From NCBI GenBank assembly GCA_963829705.1, contig CAWHJN010000005.1:1488001-1552000 (forward strand): a stretch of 64,000 nt of DNA, read 5' to 3'. Below the pieces are notes generated by a model that worked only from the letters and a program-made list of their open reading frames with translations, ran no database searches and was not told where the DNA came from. The stretch's first letter is position 1. Every line of letters starts with the position of its first letter. The stretch comes from CAWHJN01 sp963829705. GTDB taxonomy: Bacteria > Bacteroidota > Rhodothermia > Rhodothermales > BA12. The translations under genes were made by a program, and so were the position numbers. Of the stretch, positions 17,960-26,493 are shown piece by piece.

Positions 17960-18015
17960 GGGTGAAGAGTGAAGGGTATCTGGTGACGGGTAGATGCACT
18001 TCCGTCTCTTCACCC
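17960..18015. repeat. Inverted repeat of the purine/pyrimidine-asymmetric intergenic family
   Basis: GGGTGAAGAG (17960-17969) pairs with CTCTTCACCC (18006-18015). The left arm is purine-rich and the right flank up to the ATG at 18074 is pyrimidine-rich. It lies between the divergent rlmN and transporter genes. The same layout recurs at other gaps in the window. Confidence 0.55.
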
Positions 18016-18073
18016 ATCATCCATTACGCTTCGCCCCTTCGTACTATCGACGCGCCCCGATTCGTCTCTGCCC

Positions 18074-20284
18074 ATGGCCGCCCCTGTCGTTTCCTCCACC
18101 GCCCCTGCCGCCGGTCGCTTCGGCACGTTTGCCGGCGTGTTCACGCCCAACGTGCTCACCATTCTGGGCATCATTCTGTTCTTGCGGACGGGCTGGGTCG
18201 TGGGGCAGGCGGGCCTGTGGGGCGCGCTCATCATCATCGGCATCGCCAACGCGATCTCGTTTCTGACGGGCCTGTCGCTCTCGGCCATCGCCACGAGCAT
18301 GGACGTGAAGGCCGGGGGCAACTACTACCTCATCTCGCGCTCGCTGGGCCTGGAGATCGGCGGGGCCATCGGCATTCCGTTGTACCTGTCGCAGGCGATT
18401 TCGGTGGCGTTTTACATCATCGGTTTCACCGAGGCGATGTCGGCGGTGCCGTTTTTTGCTGCCTTCGACCCGCGCCTGGTCTCGACCGGCGTGGCGCTCG
18501 CGTTCGTCGTGATCGCGTACGTCGGGGCCGACTTCGCGCTCAAAATCCAGTACGTGATTCTGGCGATCCTGGTCGCGGCGCTCGTGTCGTTTTTTGCGGG
18601 CAGCTGGGGGGATTTCATGCAGCCCAACCTGGCTCCGCAGTACACGGACGGCATCTCGTTCTGGGTCGTCTTTGCCGTGTTTTTTCCTGCCGTGACGGGC
18701 ATCGAGGTGGGCATCTCGCTCTCGGGCGACCTCAAAGACCCGAGCAAAAGCATTCCGCGCGGCACCATCGCGTCCATCGTGGTGACGGCCATCGTGTATG
18801 TGGGCGCGGCGGTGTGGTTCGCGTTCCACCTGTCGGCGGACGATCTCAAGAACAACACCAACGCGATGGCGTCGATTGCTGCCTTTCCCGCGCTGATCCT
18901 GGCGGGCGTGGCCGCCTCGACGCTGTCGTCGGCTCTGGGGAGCGTGCTGGCCGCGCCGCGCACGTTGCAGGCCGTCTCGAAAGACCGCGTGGTGCCGGGC
19001 TGGATGGCCTCGCAGATGGGCAGCGCCACCGAGCCGCGCATGGCCGTGCTGCTCACCGGGGCCGTCGCCGTCGGGGTGATCTGGATGGGCGACCTCGACC
19101 TCGTCGCGCCCGTCATCACCATGTTTTTCCTCAACACCTACGGCATGGTGAACCTGGTGGCGACCATCGAGCGGGTGGTGGGCAACCCGAGTTTCCGGCC
19201 TCGCTTCAACGTGCCGTTGTGGGTGTCGCTCGTGGGCGCGGTGGGGTGTTACGGGGCGATGTTTCTCATCAACGCCCCCGCCACCGTCGGGGCCATCGTG
19301 ATCTCGTACGGCATCTTTTTCTTTCTCAGCCGCCGCCGGACGGTGAGCACGTGGGGCGACGTACGCAGCGGAGTGTGGACGTCGCTGGCGCGTTTTGCGC
19401 TTCTCCAACTCGACCAGGGCGAAACCGAGCACGTTCGCAATTGGCGGCCCAACCTGATGGTCTTTACCGGGCAGCCCCACAACCGCGAGCACCTCGTCAC
19501 GTTTTCGGGATGGCTCAGCCGGGGGCGAGGCATCGTCACGTTCTCTCAACTTATCACCGGAGCCGTCGACCAGCCCAACAAGCCCAGGCTACGCAAGACG
19601 GCGCAGAAGCACATCCAGACGTACATCCGCGATCACCACATGCGTGCGTTTGCCGAGGCGCAGATCGTGCCGGACTTCGCGCGCGGCGCGGTGTCGGTCG
19701 CGCAGGCACACGGCATTGGGCCGCTGGAAGCGAACACGGTCGTGATGGGGTGGAGCGGCACGCCGAAAGGCCGGGCGATGCTCATGGACGTGCTACGCAA
19801 CCTGTCGGATCTGCACAAGTCCGTCCTGTTTCTGAACGTCGATCCCGAGGTGGGTTTCGGCCAGCGCCGCGTGATGCACGTGTGGTGGGGCGGGCGCGGT
19901 GGCAACGCCGATTTGATGCTGCTGCTCGCGCACGTCTGCGCCCAGCACCGCGACTGGGACGGTGCCGAACTGCGCCTCTTGCGCGTCGTCGATGGCGAGG
20001 AGGGCGTCGAGCAGACCCGCCGACACACCGAGAGGCTGCTCGAAGAAGTACGGGTCGAGGCAACCGTCCGCATCGTGGTTCGCAAAGATGCCACGCGCCC
20101 CATCGCCGAGTTGCTGGCCGAACACAGCCGCGACGCCGACCTGACGTTTCTAGGGATGCAGCGTCCGCCCGAAGGCCAGAGCGAGGCGTATGGCGAACGC
20201 CTCAGCACGCTGGCTACCGCCGTGGGCAGCGTCGTGCTCGTGCACAACGCCGAGCCTGCGGACGGCTTGCTCAAAGGGGCGTGA
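18074..20284 (+). CDS. APC-superfamily permease of the cation-chloride cotransporter (SLC12-like) type
   Basis: 736 residues. The N-terminal ~440 residues hold about 12 membrane helices and open with GVFTPNVLTILGIILFLRTGWVVGQ, the hallmark first helix of the Na-K-Cl/K-Cl cotransporter family. AGGNYYLISRSLG, FFPAVTGIEVG and ASTLSSALGSVLAAPRTLQA also match. The soluble C-terminal ~290 residues resemble the eukaryotic SLC12 C-terminal regulatory domain, with RARRADLTFLG-like Usp-type elements near the end. Likely moves K+/Na+ with Cl-, or amino acids, across the inner membrane; ion specificity is inferred. A halophile or marine lifestyle would suit it. Confidence 0.82.
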   Translation: MAAPVVSSTAPAAGRFGTFAGVFTPNVLTILGIILFLRTGWVVGQAGLWGALIIIGIANAISFLTGLSLSAIATSMDVKAGGNYYLISRSLGLEIGGAIGIPLYLSQAISVAFYIIGFTEAMSAVPFFAAFDPRLVSTGVALAFVVIAYVGADFALKIQYVILAILVAALVSFFAGSWGDFMQPNLAPQYTDGISFWVVFAVFFPAVTGIEVGISLSGDLKDPSKSIPRGTIASIVVTAIVYVGAAVWFAFHLSADDLKNNTNAMASIAAFPALILAGVAASTLSSALGSVLAAPRTLQAVSKDRVVPGWMASQMGSATEPRMAVLLTGAVAVGVIWMGDLDLVAPVITMFFLNTYGMVNLVATIERVVGNPSFRPRFNVPLWVSLVGAVGCYGAMFLINAPATVGAIVISYGIFFFLSRRRTVSTWGDVRSGVWTSLARFALLQLDQGETEHVRNWRPNLMVFTGQPHNREHLVTFSGWLSRGRGIVTFSQLITGAVDQPNKPRLRKTAQKHIQTYIRDHHMRAFAEAQIVPDFARGAVSVAQAHGIGPLEANTVVMGWSGTPKGRAMLMDVLRNLSDLHKSVLFLNVDPEVGFGQRRVMHVWWGGRGGNADLMLLLAHVCAQHRDWDGAELRLLRVVDGEEGVEQTRRHTERLLEEVRVEATVRIVVRKDATRPIAELLAEHSRDADLTFLGMQRPPEGQSEAYGERLSTLATAVGSVVLVHNAEPADGLLKGA

Positions 20285-20330
20285 AGGTGAACGTGGAAGG
20301 TCGAAACGCGGAGTGCGAAACGTAGAGGCA
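20285..20330 (+). repeat. Purine-rich intergenic repeat unit
   Basis: The purine-rich stretch contains GAAACGCGGAGTGCGAAAC. The reverse complement of 30657-30708 contains GAAACGCGGAATGCGGA, a close match. It lies directly after the transporter stop in the convergent gap with the ABC permease. Confidence 0.5.
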
Positions 20331-20361
20331 CGTGCTGGTAGCGCGGTAGGCGCGTGTACGT

Positions 20362-21144
20362 TCATCCTGTACCCCCACCATACACCGGCCGCCGCGCCGT
20401 GACGACGGCCCAGGCCAGCATCAGCGCGGCGAACAGCGCGGAGACGAGCAGGCTGAACGTCAGCGGCGGCCCATCGAGCGGCGATGTGCCCGGCGCGTAG
20501 AAGCCTGCCCGCAGCACCTCGACGCCGTAGTACACCGGGTTGAGGCGGATGAGCCACGCCAGCACAGACGGCGCACCCGCCAGCGGAAACGCCGCGCCGG
20601 AGAGAAACCACAGCGGCATCAGCACCACGTTCATCAGCGCGTGAAAGCCGCGCGTCGTCTCCACGCGCCACGCCATCACGAAGCCGAGCGCGGTGAAGCC
20701 AAGTCCGAGCCCGAGCGCCCCGGCGAGCGTCAGGCCGAGCCCGGCGAGCGTGTACGGCTGCCCCACGAACGGCAGCGCCAGCCAGAACAGCAGCGCCTGC
20801 GCGACGGCGAGCGTCGTCCCGCCCAGCGCCACGCCCAGCACGATAGACGTGCGCGGCGTGGGGGCGACGAGGGCGGCCTGAAGAAACCCGTTTTTGCGCT
20901 CCTCGACCACGTAGATCGTCGAGAAGATGGCCGTGAAGAGCGCTACGAGGGCGACGATGCCGGGGAAGAGATACGCGAGGTAGGGCACCTGCGCCGTGCC
21001 CTCGGGCATCCTGAACGTGCCGCCGAAGCCGAAGCCCAGCAGCACCCAGAACGCCAGCGGCTGCGCCAGCGCCCCGACGACGCGGCTGCGGTCGCGGGCA
21101 AACGTGCGGATCTCGCGGTGCCAGAGCGCGGTGACGGCGGACAT
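20362..21144 (-). CDS. ABC-2 type transporter permease
   Basis: 260 residues from the ATG at 21144; the 92 codons upstream overlap hairpin-rich non-coding DNA. Six hydrophobic helices and the ABC-2 signature are visible: WHREIRTFARDRSRVVGALAQPLAFW at the N-terminus, FPGIVALVALFTAIFSTIYVVEERKNGFLQAALVAP, and a late WFLSGAAFPLAGAPSVLAWLIRLNPVYYGVEVLR. It is a half-transporter needing a separate ATPase. The only ABC ATPase in the window is at 32072-33016, on the same strand but 11 kb away, next to ctaB-ctaA. I infer the two are partners. Confidence 0.85.
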   Translation of the reverse strand: MSAVTALWHREIRTFARDRSRVVGALAQPLAFWVLLGFGFGGTFRMPEGTAQVPYLAYLFPGIVALVALFTAIFSTIYVVEERKNGFLQAALVAPTPRTSIVLGVALGGTTLAVAQALLFWLALPFVGQPYTLAGLGLTLAGALGLGLGFTALGFVMAWRVETTRGFHALMNVVLMPLWFLSGAAFPLAGAPSVLAWLIRLNPVYYGVEVLRAGFYAPGTSPLDGPPLTFSLLVSALFAALMLAWAVVTARRPVYGGGTG

Positions 21145-21170
21145 GGGGGAAGGGGGAGTTATGGGCGTGA

Positions 21171-21226
21171 AGCCTTGCTTTCGGAAGCAGAGAAGGCTGG
21201 CGGGAGGCACAACCCGGTGCGCCTCC
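21171..21226 (+). other. Two adjacent hairpins in the 182-bp gap 21145-21326
   Basis: Hairpin 1 (21171-21198): AGCCTT/AAGGCT outer stem, GCTT/AAGC inner stem, TCGG tetraloop and an AGAG bulge. Hairpin 2 (21203-21226): GGAGGC/GCCTCC stem with a further AC/GT pair. They could act as leader structure for the isomerase gene at 21327 or for the divergent permease. No known riboswitch or RNA family recognised. Confidence 0.3.
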
Positions 21227-21326
21227 AGGAGCATCCCGTCGAGCCAGCGAGCAAAGAGGACAGCCGGTATCCGGGTTCCACGAGGATGGCCTACCTTTTT
21301 GGTCGAAAGACGAAATCCGAATTCCC

Positions 21327-22286
21327 ATGCTTCGCCGCACCTTTCTTCGCGCCGCCACAGCGGCCTCCGCGCTGGCCGTGGCGCCCGCCGTCGGTCACGC
21401 CGAGAGTATCTCTGGCCCACACGACGACACGCCGTTTCGGCTGGATTTCGCGCCCCACCTCGGCCAGTTCACCCACTTGTCGGGCGAAGGCATCGACGCG
21501 CAGATCGCGTTCATGCACGCGGCGGGCTTCCGCTCCATCGAGGACAACACCTACCGGCTGCGTCCGCCCGATGAGCAGCGCGCGATCACGGCTGCGCTCC
21601 GGCGGCACGGGATGCGAATGGGCGTCTTCGTGGCCGTCATGCCCGACTGGGCCGAAAAAGCTCCGATGCTCACGGCGGGCGACGCCGACTATCTCCGCTA
21701 TTTCCTCGACGAAACACAGGCCGCCTCCGACCTCGCGCTCGACATCGGCGTGACGTGGATGACGGTGGTGCCCGGCCACCTCCATCCCATGCTCCCGATA
21801 GACGTCCAGACGGCCAACGTGATCGACGGACTGCGGCGCGCGGCAGACATCGTCGCGCCGCGCGGGCAGGTGATCGTCATCGAGCCGCTCAACGCCTACT
21901 TCGACCACGCCCGCATCTTTCTCCGGGACGTGTGGCAGGCCTATACCCTCTGCCGGGGTGTGGACTCGCCGGGCGTCAAAATCCTCGCGGACCTCTACCA
22001 CGAGCAGGCTTCGTCCGGCAATCTCATCGGCAAGCTCGAAGCGGCGTGGGACGAAATTGCCTACGTGCAGGTGGGCGACGTGCCGGGCCGCCGCGAGCCG
22101 ACGACGGGCGAGATCAACTACGCCAACGTGTTTCGCTGGCTCGAAGAAAAGGGCTACACCGGCATCGTGGGCATGGAGCACGGCATGGCGGGCGAGGGCA
22201 GGGCGGGTGAGCAGGCCGTCCTCGACGCGTACCGGCAGGTAGATCCCGTGGCCGAGACGCGGCTGTTCCGCAGGCCGGGCGGGTGA
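21327..22286 (+). CDS. Tat-exported hydroxypyruvate isomerase-like TIM-barrel protein
   Basis: 319 residues. The N-terminus is a twin-arginine signal (RRTFLRAATAASALAVAPAVGHA), predicting export folded. The rest is an AP-endonuclease-2/xylose-isomerase-type TIM barrel of the hydroxypyruvate isomerase (Hyi) family. Likely metal and catalytic residues lie in VIEPLNAYFD (Glu), KILADLYHEQ (Asp/His), YVQVGDVPGRREP and GIVGMEHGM. Hyi converts hydroxypyruvate to tartronate semialdehyde, but exported homologues in sugar loci probably act on keto-sugars, so the substrate is open. It opens the one-direction sugar cluster that runs to 32079. Confidence 0.82.
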   Translation: MLRRTFLRAATAASALAVAPAVGHAESISGPHDDTPFRLDFAPHLGQFTHLSGEGIDAQIAFMHAAGFRSIEDNTYRLRPPDEQRAITAALRRHGMRMGVFVAVMPDWAEKAPMLTAGDADYLRYFLDETQAASDLALDIGVTWMTVVPGHLHPMLPIDVQTANVIDGLRRAADIVAPRGQVIVIEPLNAYFDHARIFLRDVWQAYTLCRGVDSPGVKILADLYHEQASSGNLIGKLEAAWDEIAYVQVGDVPGRREPTTGEINYANVFRWLEEKGYTGIVGMEHGMAGEGRAGEQAVLDAYRQVDPVAETRLFRRPGG

Positions 22287-22357
22287 GATTGGAAACGCGC
22301 TGTTGGCACCCCTTCACGTTATCCATACATTCTCCGGTACCGTTTCCACTCCACCCG

Positions 22358-23149
22358 ATGTCGCTGCTGCACGCCCCCATCACACGCCGCCGCGCGCTCG
22401 AACGCCTGTCGCTCGTCGTGGGCGGTGCGCTGGCGGCCCCGCTGGCGTCGGGGCTGCTCGCCGGGTGCCGCCCGCCTGCACCGGGCGAAGCGTACACGTA
22501 CCGGCTCCTCGACGCCGAAGGGCAGCGCCTGCTCGCCGCGCTCGTCGACCAGATCCTGCCCGCGACGGATACACCCGGCGCGTCGGACGCAGGCGTGCCG
22601 CAGTTCATCGACACGATGCTGGCCGACTGGTACAGCCCGGAGGAGCGCGACGAGTTCATGTCTGGTTTGATGGATTTCGATGCGCGCGCGCGGCAGGAGA
22701 CGGGGAACGCCTTCGCCGCGCTCGACGCCAGCGAGCAGAGGGCGCGCGTCGCCGCCCTCGACGCCGCCGCGTTCGCGCCCGCCGAGGCCCCGGAAGCCCT
22801 CGACGACGACGTGGCCGAGGCAGCGCAGGAGGGCACCTTCGCCGCGCAGCAGGAGCAGCAGAACGAGGTGGCGGGCACGCAGGGCGAACTGGGCGAGGCG
22901 ATGGGCGACGAGGCACCCGCCGACGTGGGCACGGGCGAATCCGGCGGCGACCCCAACGCCCGCGCGCCCTCCGAACGTTCGCGCACCGCCGCCGATGCGC
23001 CGCGCTTCTACACGCAGCTCAAGCAACTCACGCTCGCCGGCTACTACACCTCCGAAGCCGGCGCGACGCAGGAACTCCAGTACAACGCCGTCATGGGTCG
23101 TTACGACGCCGACGCGCCGCTCTCCGAAATAGGCCGCGCCTGGGCCTGA
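22358..23149 (+). CDS. Gluconate 2-dehydrogenase subunit 3-like small subunit of a GMC dehydrogenase (Tat lipoprotein)
   Basis: 263 residues from the ATG at 22358. A twin-arginine motif (TRRRALERLSLVVGG) precedes a lipobox (GLLAGC, Cys37), predicting Tat export and lipid anchoring. This subunit is known to escort the signal-less FAD subunit through the Tat system and to complete the dehydrogenase. Family features seen: LLAALVDQILPATDTPGASDAGVPQFID and FYTQLKQLTLAGYYTSEAGATQEL near the end. Odd: a roughly 65-residue Ala/Glu/Gln-rich acidic insert (about 140-205) splits the domain. It sits 12 bp before the GMC gene, clearly one operon. Confidence 0.88.
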   Translation: MSLLHAPITRRRALERLSLVVGGALAAPLASGLLAGCRPPAPGEAYTYRLLDAEGQRLLAALVDQILPATDTPGASDAGVPQFIDTMLADWYSPEERDEFMSGLMDFDARARQETGNAFAALDASEQRARVAALDAAAFAPAEAPEALDDDVAEAAQEGTFAAQQEQQNEVAGTQGELGEAMGDEAPADVGTGESGGDPNARAPSERSRTAADAPRFYTQLKQLTLAGYYTSEAGATQELQYNAVMGRYDADAPLSEIGRAWA

Positions 23150-23161
23150 CCACCACGCATC

Positions 23162-24934
23162 ATGCAAGACGACGCGCACGGCGATGGGGCCGTCTCTCCT
23201 ATCGACACCATCCGCACCGTGCGGGTGCAGACCTCCGAGCCGTTCGATGCCATCGTCGTCGGCTCTGGCATCTCGGGCGGGTGGGCGGCCAAAGAGCTGT
23301 GCGAGAAGGGGCTGAAAACGCTCGTCCTCGAACGCGGTCCGGGCGTCGCCCATGGCACGGATTACGTCACCGAGCACCGCCCGCCGTGGGAGACGCCCTT
23401 TCGCGGGCGCGGCGACCGGCGGGTAGCCGAGGCGCGGCACTTCCGGCAGGCGAAGGCCGGGCCGTTCAACGAGAACACCGCCCACTGGTACGTCGACGAC
23501 GTTGATCATCCTTATGAGACGGCAGCCGACGACGATCCGCAGGAGTTTCTGTGGGTGCGCGGCTACCACCTCGGCGGGCGCTCGCTGATGTGGGGCCGCC
23601 AGTGCTACCGCCTCTCCGAGATGGACTTCACCGCCAACGAGCGCGAGGGGCGCGGCACGCCGTGGCCCATCGGCTACGCCGACGTCGAGCCGTGGTACGC
23701 CTACGTCGAGAAGTTCGCGGGCATCTCCGGCGAGGCGCTGGGCTTGCAGCAGGTACCCGACAGCGTCTTCCTGCCGCCGATGCCGCTCACAGCCGTCGAG
23801 CAGCACGTCAAGCGTTCCATCGCCGAGAAGATGGGCGGGCGCGTGATGACCATCGGGCGGGCCGCCGTGCTGACGCAGGCGCACCAGGGACGTGCGGGCT
23901 GCCACTACTGCGGGCCGTGCGACCGCGGCTGCACGCCTGGCTCGTACTTTTCGAGCCTGTCGTCCACGCTGCCCGCCGCGCAGGCCACCGGTAACCTCAC
24001 CGTCCGCCCCGACGCCATCGTCCACTCGCTCGTCTACGACGAGAGCAGCGACCGCATCACGGGCGTGCGCGTCATCGACCGGGTGACGAAAGAGCCGGTC
24101 GAGTACCGTGCGCGCCTCGTGTTTCTGTGCGCGAGCGCGATTGCGTCGGCGCAGATCCTGCTGAACACCACCACGCCGCGCTTCCCCGACGGACTCGGCA
24201 ACCAGTCCGGCACGCTGGGCCGGGGCATCATGGATCACCACTTCAAGTGCGGAGCCACCGGCGACGTGCCGGGCTTCGAGGACCGCTACACGTACGGCAA
24301 CCGGCCCAACGGCATCTACATCCCGCGCTACCAGAACCTGCCGTGGGAGCCTGCCTCGGCACGCGACTTCGCGCGCGGCTACGGCTTTCAGGGCGGCTCG
24401 TGGCGCGATGGCTGGGGACGCGGGGGCAACCAGCCGGGCATCGGCGTGGCGCTCAAGGAACGCCTGCGCGAGCCCGGCCAGTGGAAAATGGTGATGTCGC
24501 CCTTCGGCGAAATCCTCGCCAACGACGACAACCGCGTCGAACTCACCGACGCGCGCGATGCGTGGGGCCTGCCTGTGCCCCGCATCGTCGGCGGCCTGGG
24601 CGACAACGAGTTCAGGATGCGCGAGGGGATGAAAACCGACTCCGCCGAGATGCTCGAAGCGGCGGGCGCGCAGAACATCACCGTGTTCGACAGCCCCTAC
24701 CGCCTCGGCGAGGGTATCCACGAGATGGGCACCGCCCGCATGAGCCGCACGCCCGATGAAGGGGTCCTCAACAAGTGGAACCAGGTCCACGACGTTCCCA
24801 ACCTCTTCGTCACCGACGGCGCGTGCATGACGAGCGCCGGTTGCCAGAACCCTTCTCTCACCTACATGGCCCTCACCGCCCGCGCCGTCGATCACGCCGT
24901 AGATTCGATGAAGCGCGGCGAGTTGCGGGTGTAG
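23162..24934 (+). CDS. GMC-family FAD sugar dehydrogenase, glucoside 3-dehydrogenase-like, with a Cys cluster
   Basis: 590 residues. It has an FAD-binding Rossmann motif IVVGSGISGGWAAKEL (31-46), GGRSLMWGRQCYR in the FAD covering region, and C-terminal GMC elements HEMGTARM, VTDGACMTSAGCQNPSLTYMAL and the active-site HxN-type region. No signal peptide, which suits Tat hitch-hiking with the subunit encoded just upstream. Relatives include membrane-linked glucose/gluconate dehydrogenases and glucoside 3-dehydrogenases that oxidise the sugar C3 hydroxyl. A C-x2-C-x2-C-x3-C cluster (Cys247, 250, 253, 257) resembles an iron-sulfur site, so electrons may leave through a cluster. No cytochrome c gene is nearby; a HiPIP gene is at 31762. 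Confidence 0.87.
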   Translation: MQDDAHGDGAVSPIDTIRTVRVQTSEPFDAIVVGSGISGGWAAKELCEKGLKTLVLERGPGVAHGTDYVTEHRPPWETPFRGRGDRRVAEARHFRQAKAGPFNENTAHWYVDDVDHPYETAADDDPQEFLWVRGYHLGGRSLMWGRQCYRLSEMDFTANEREGRGTPWPIGYADVEPWYAYVEKFAGISGEALGLQQVPDSVFLPPMPLTAVEQHVKRSIAEKMGGRVMTIGRAAVLTQAHQGRAGCHYCGPCDRGCTPGSYFSSLSSTLPAAQATGNLTVRPDAIVHSLVYDESSDRITGVRVIDRVTKEPVEYRARLVFLCASAIASAQILLNTTTPRFPDGLGNQSGTLGRGIMDHHFKCGATGDVPGFEDRYTYGNRPNGIYIPRYQNLPWEPASARDFARGYGFQGGSWRDGWGRGGNQPGIGVALKERLREPGQWKMVMSPFGEILANDDNRVELTDARDAWGLPVPRIVGGLGDNEFRMREGMKTDSAEMLEAAGAQNITVFDSPYRLGEGIHEMGTARMSRTPDEGVLNKWNQVHDVPNLFVTDGACMTSAGCQNPSLTYMALTARAVDHAVDSMKRGELRV

Positions 24935-24974
24935 GATGTAGATGATGGAGAAATGACCCCCGTATTCCGAACAG

Positions 24975-25029
24975 GGCACGCCCCGACACGCCTCTACTCG
25001 ACATTCGACACTCGTAACTCGACACGCCC
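24975..25029 (+). repeat. Pyrimidine-rich repeat unit directly before a start codon
   Basis: The 55 bp before the ATG at 25030 repeat CTACTCGAC, ATTCGACACTCG and TAACTCGACACG. The gap 48604-48671 shares ACTCGACACTCC-type units in the same position relative to its gene. Confidence 0.4.
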
Positions 25030-26418
25030 ATGACCCGTCGCCAGTTTGTCTACAGCGCCGCCGCCGGAGCGGCCGTTCCGCTCATCGTTCCGCGTCACGT
25101 CCTCGGCGGCGTGGGCTTCCGCGCGCCGAGCGACAAGCTCAACCTCGCCGTCGTCGGAGCAGGGGGGATGGGCATGTCGAACATGTCGCGCCTGACCACC
25201 GAGCACCTCGCCGCCATCGCCGACGTGGACCTGGCGATGGTGTTCAAGAACTCGGCCAACGCCCGCCGCGACCGCGACGGCAACGCGCGCCCGGACTTCG
25301 AGGCGCTCGACGACGCCTACCGCCAGGCGACTACCTACGCCGACTGCCGCGAGATGCTGGATGCCGAGAAAGACCTCGACGCCGTGCTCGTAGCCACGCC
25401 CGACCACTTCCACGCCGTCGCCGCGCTCCACGCGATGCAGCGCGGCCTGCACGTCTACGTCCAGAAGCCGCTCACGTACACCGTCAACGAATCGCGAGCA
25501 CTCGCCGCTGCCGCCGCCAAAAAAGGGCTGGTGACGCAGATGGGCAACCAGGGCCACTCCAACGACGACGGGCGGCGGGCCGTCGAGGTCATCCGCAGCG
25601 GCGTGCTCGGCACCATCTCGGAGGTGCATTCGTGGACGAACCGCCCCAACGGCTGGTGGCCGCAGGGTGTGGGGCGGCCCGAACCGCTGCCCGTGCCCGA
25701 GGGCGTCAACTGGAACGTGTTCCTCGGCCCCGCGCCCGAGCGTCCGTACTACCCCGGCATCCACCCGTTCGGCTGGCGCGGCTGGCTCGACTACGGCGTC
25801 TCGTCGCTGGGCGACATGGGCGCGCACCTGCTCGACTTCCCCGTGTGGGCCTTCGAACTCGACCGCCCCGTGCGCGTCGAGGCGCGGCACACGCCGTGGG
25901 GGGGCGACCGCGACGACCCCGCCACGTATCCGCTCGCGATGGTCGCCTCGTACACGTTCGACCTCGGCGACCGGATGCTGCCGCTGACGTGGTACGACGG
26001 CGGCCTGATGCCGCCCACGCCGACGATCGCGCCGAAGGGCTACCGCCTCAATCCCGACGGTGGCGTGATGTACGTGGGCGAGCGCGGGATGCTCATCCAC
26101 GACACCTACGGCGAGAACCCGCGCCTCTTTCCCGAGTCGCTGGCCGCCGAGGCCGCCACGGTGCCCGTCACGCTGCCGCGCATCGAGACGAGCCACGAGC
26201 AGAACTGGGTGCGCGCCATCCGGGGCGAGACGCAGGTGTCGTCGCCTTTTTCGTACGCCGCGCACCTGACCGAGATCATGCTGCTCGGCATCGTCTCCGC
26301 CCGCGCCGACGTGCCGCTCGAAATCGAGCCGTCCACGGGCCGCATCACCAATCACCCCGAGGCCGAGCAGTACTACACCCGCACCTACCGCGACGGCTGG
26401 GCATTGCCCGTGGTGTAG
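25030..26418 (+). CDS. Tat-exported Gfo/Idh/MocA family oxidoreductase
   Basis: 462 residues. A Tat-type signal (MTRRQFVYSAAAGAAVPLIVP) is followed by a Rossmann NAD(P)-binding domain (LNLAVVGAGGMGMSNMSRL) with AVLVATPDHFHAVAALHAMQRGLHVYVQKPLTYTVNE, the conserved Lys-Pro motif of the family. The C-terminal domain includes GWRGWLDYGVSSLGDMGAHLLDFPVWAF, typical of secreted Bacteroidota and planctomycete members. Exported Gfo/Idh/MocA proteins keep a tightly held cofactor and act on sugars or glycosides, including NAD-dependent glycoside hydrolases and 3-keto-sugar enzymes. Second step enzyme of the locus by position; exact reaction not assigned. Confidence 0.87.
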   Translation: MTRRQFVYSAAAGAAVPLIVPRHVLGGVGFRAPSDKLNLAVVGAGGMGMSNMSRLTTEHLAAIADVDLAMVFKNSANARRDRDGNARPDFEALDDAYRQATTYADCREMLDAEKDLDAVLVATPDHFHAVAALHAMQRGLHVYVQKPLTYTVNESRALAAAAAKKGLVTQMGNQGHSNDDGRRAVEVIRSGVLGTISEVHSWTNRPNGWWPQGVGRPEPLPVPEGVNWNVFLGPAPERPYYPGIHPFGWRGWLDYGVSSLGDMGAHLLDFPVWAFELDRPVRVEARHTPWGGDRDDPATYPLAMVASYTFDLGDRMLPLTWYDGGLMPPTPTIAPKGYRLNPDGGVMYVGERGMLIHDTYGENPRLFPESLAAEAATVPVTLPRIETSHEQNWVRAIRGETQVSSPFSYAAHLTEIMLLGIVSARADVPLEIEPSTGRITNHPEAEQYYTRTYRDGWALPVV

Positions 26419-26493
26419 GAGAGCGTCATCGGTCAGTAGAAGTTGGAGATCGATCAGATGACGAATGACACGTAACCCATAACCCTCTTGCCC

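Noticed and set aside
21171..21226. SRP RNA or tRNA in the hairpin region
   Set aside because: CGGAAGCAG is only loosely like the SRP core and the GGAAGG-AGCAG pattern is missing; no cloverleaf can be drawn.
22319..24979. 886-codon open frame on the minus strand
   Set aside because: It is antisense to the GMC dehydrogenase and its small subunit, which have clear family motifs; composition (Arg/His/Val-rich) is that of a GC-rich shadow frame.
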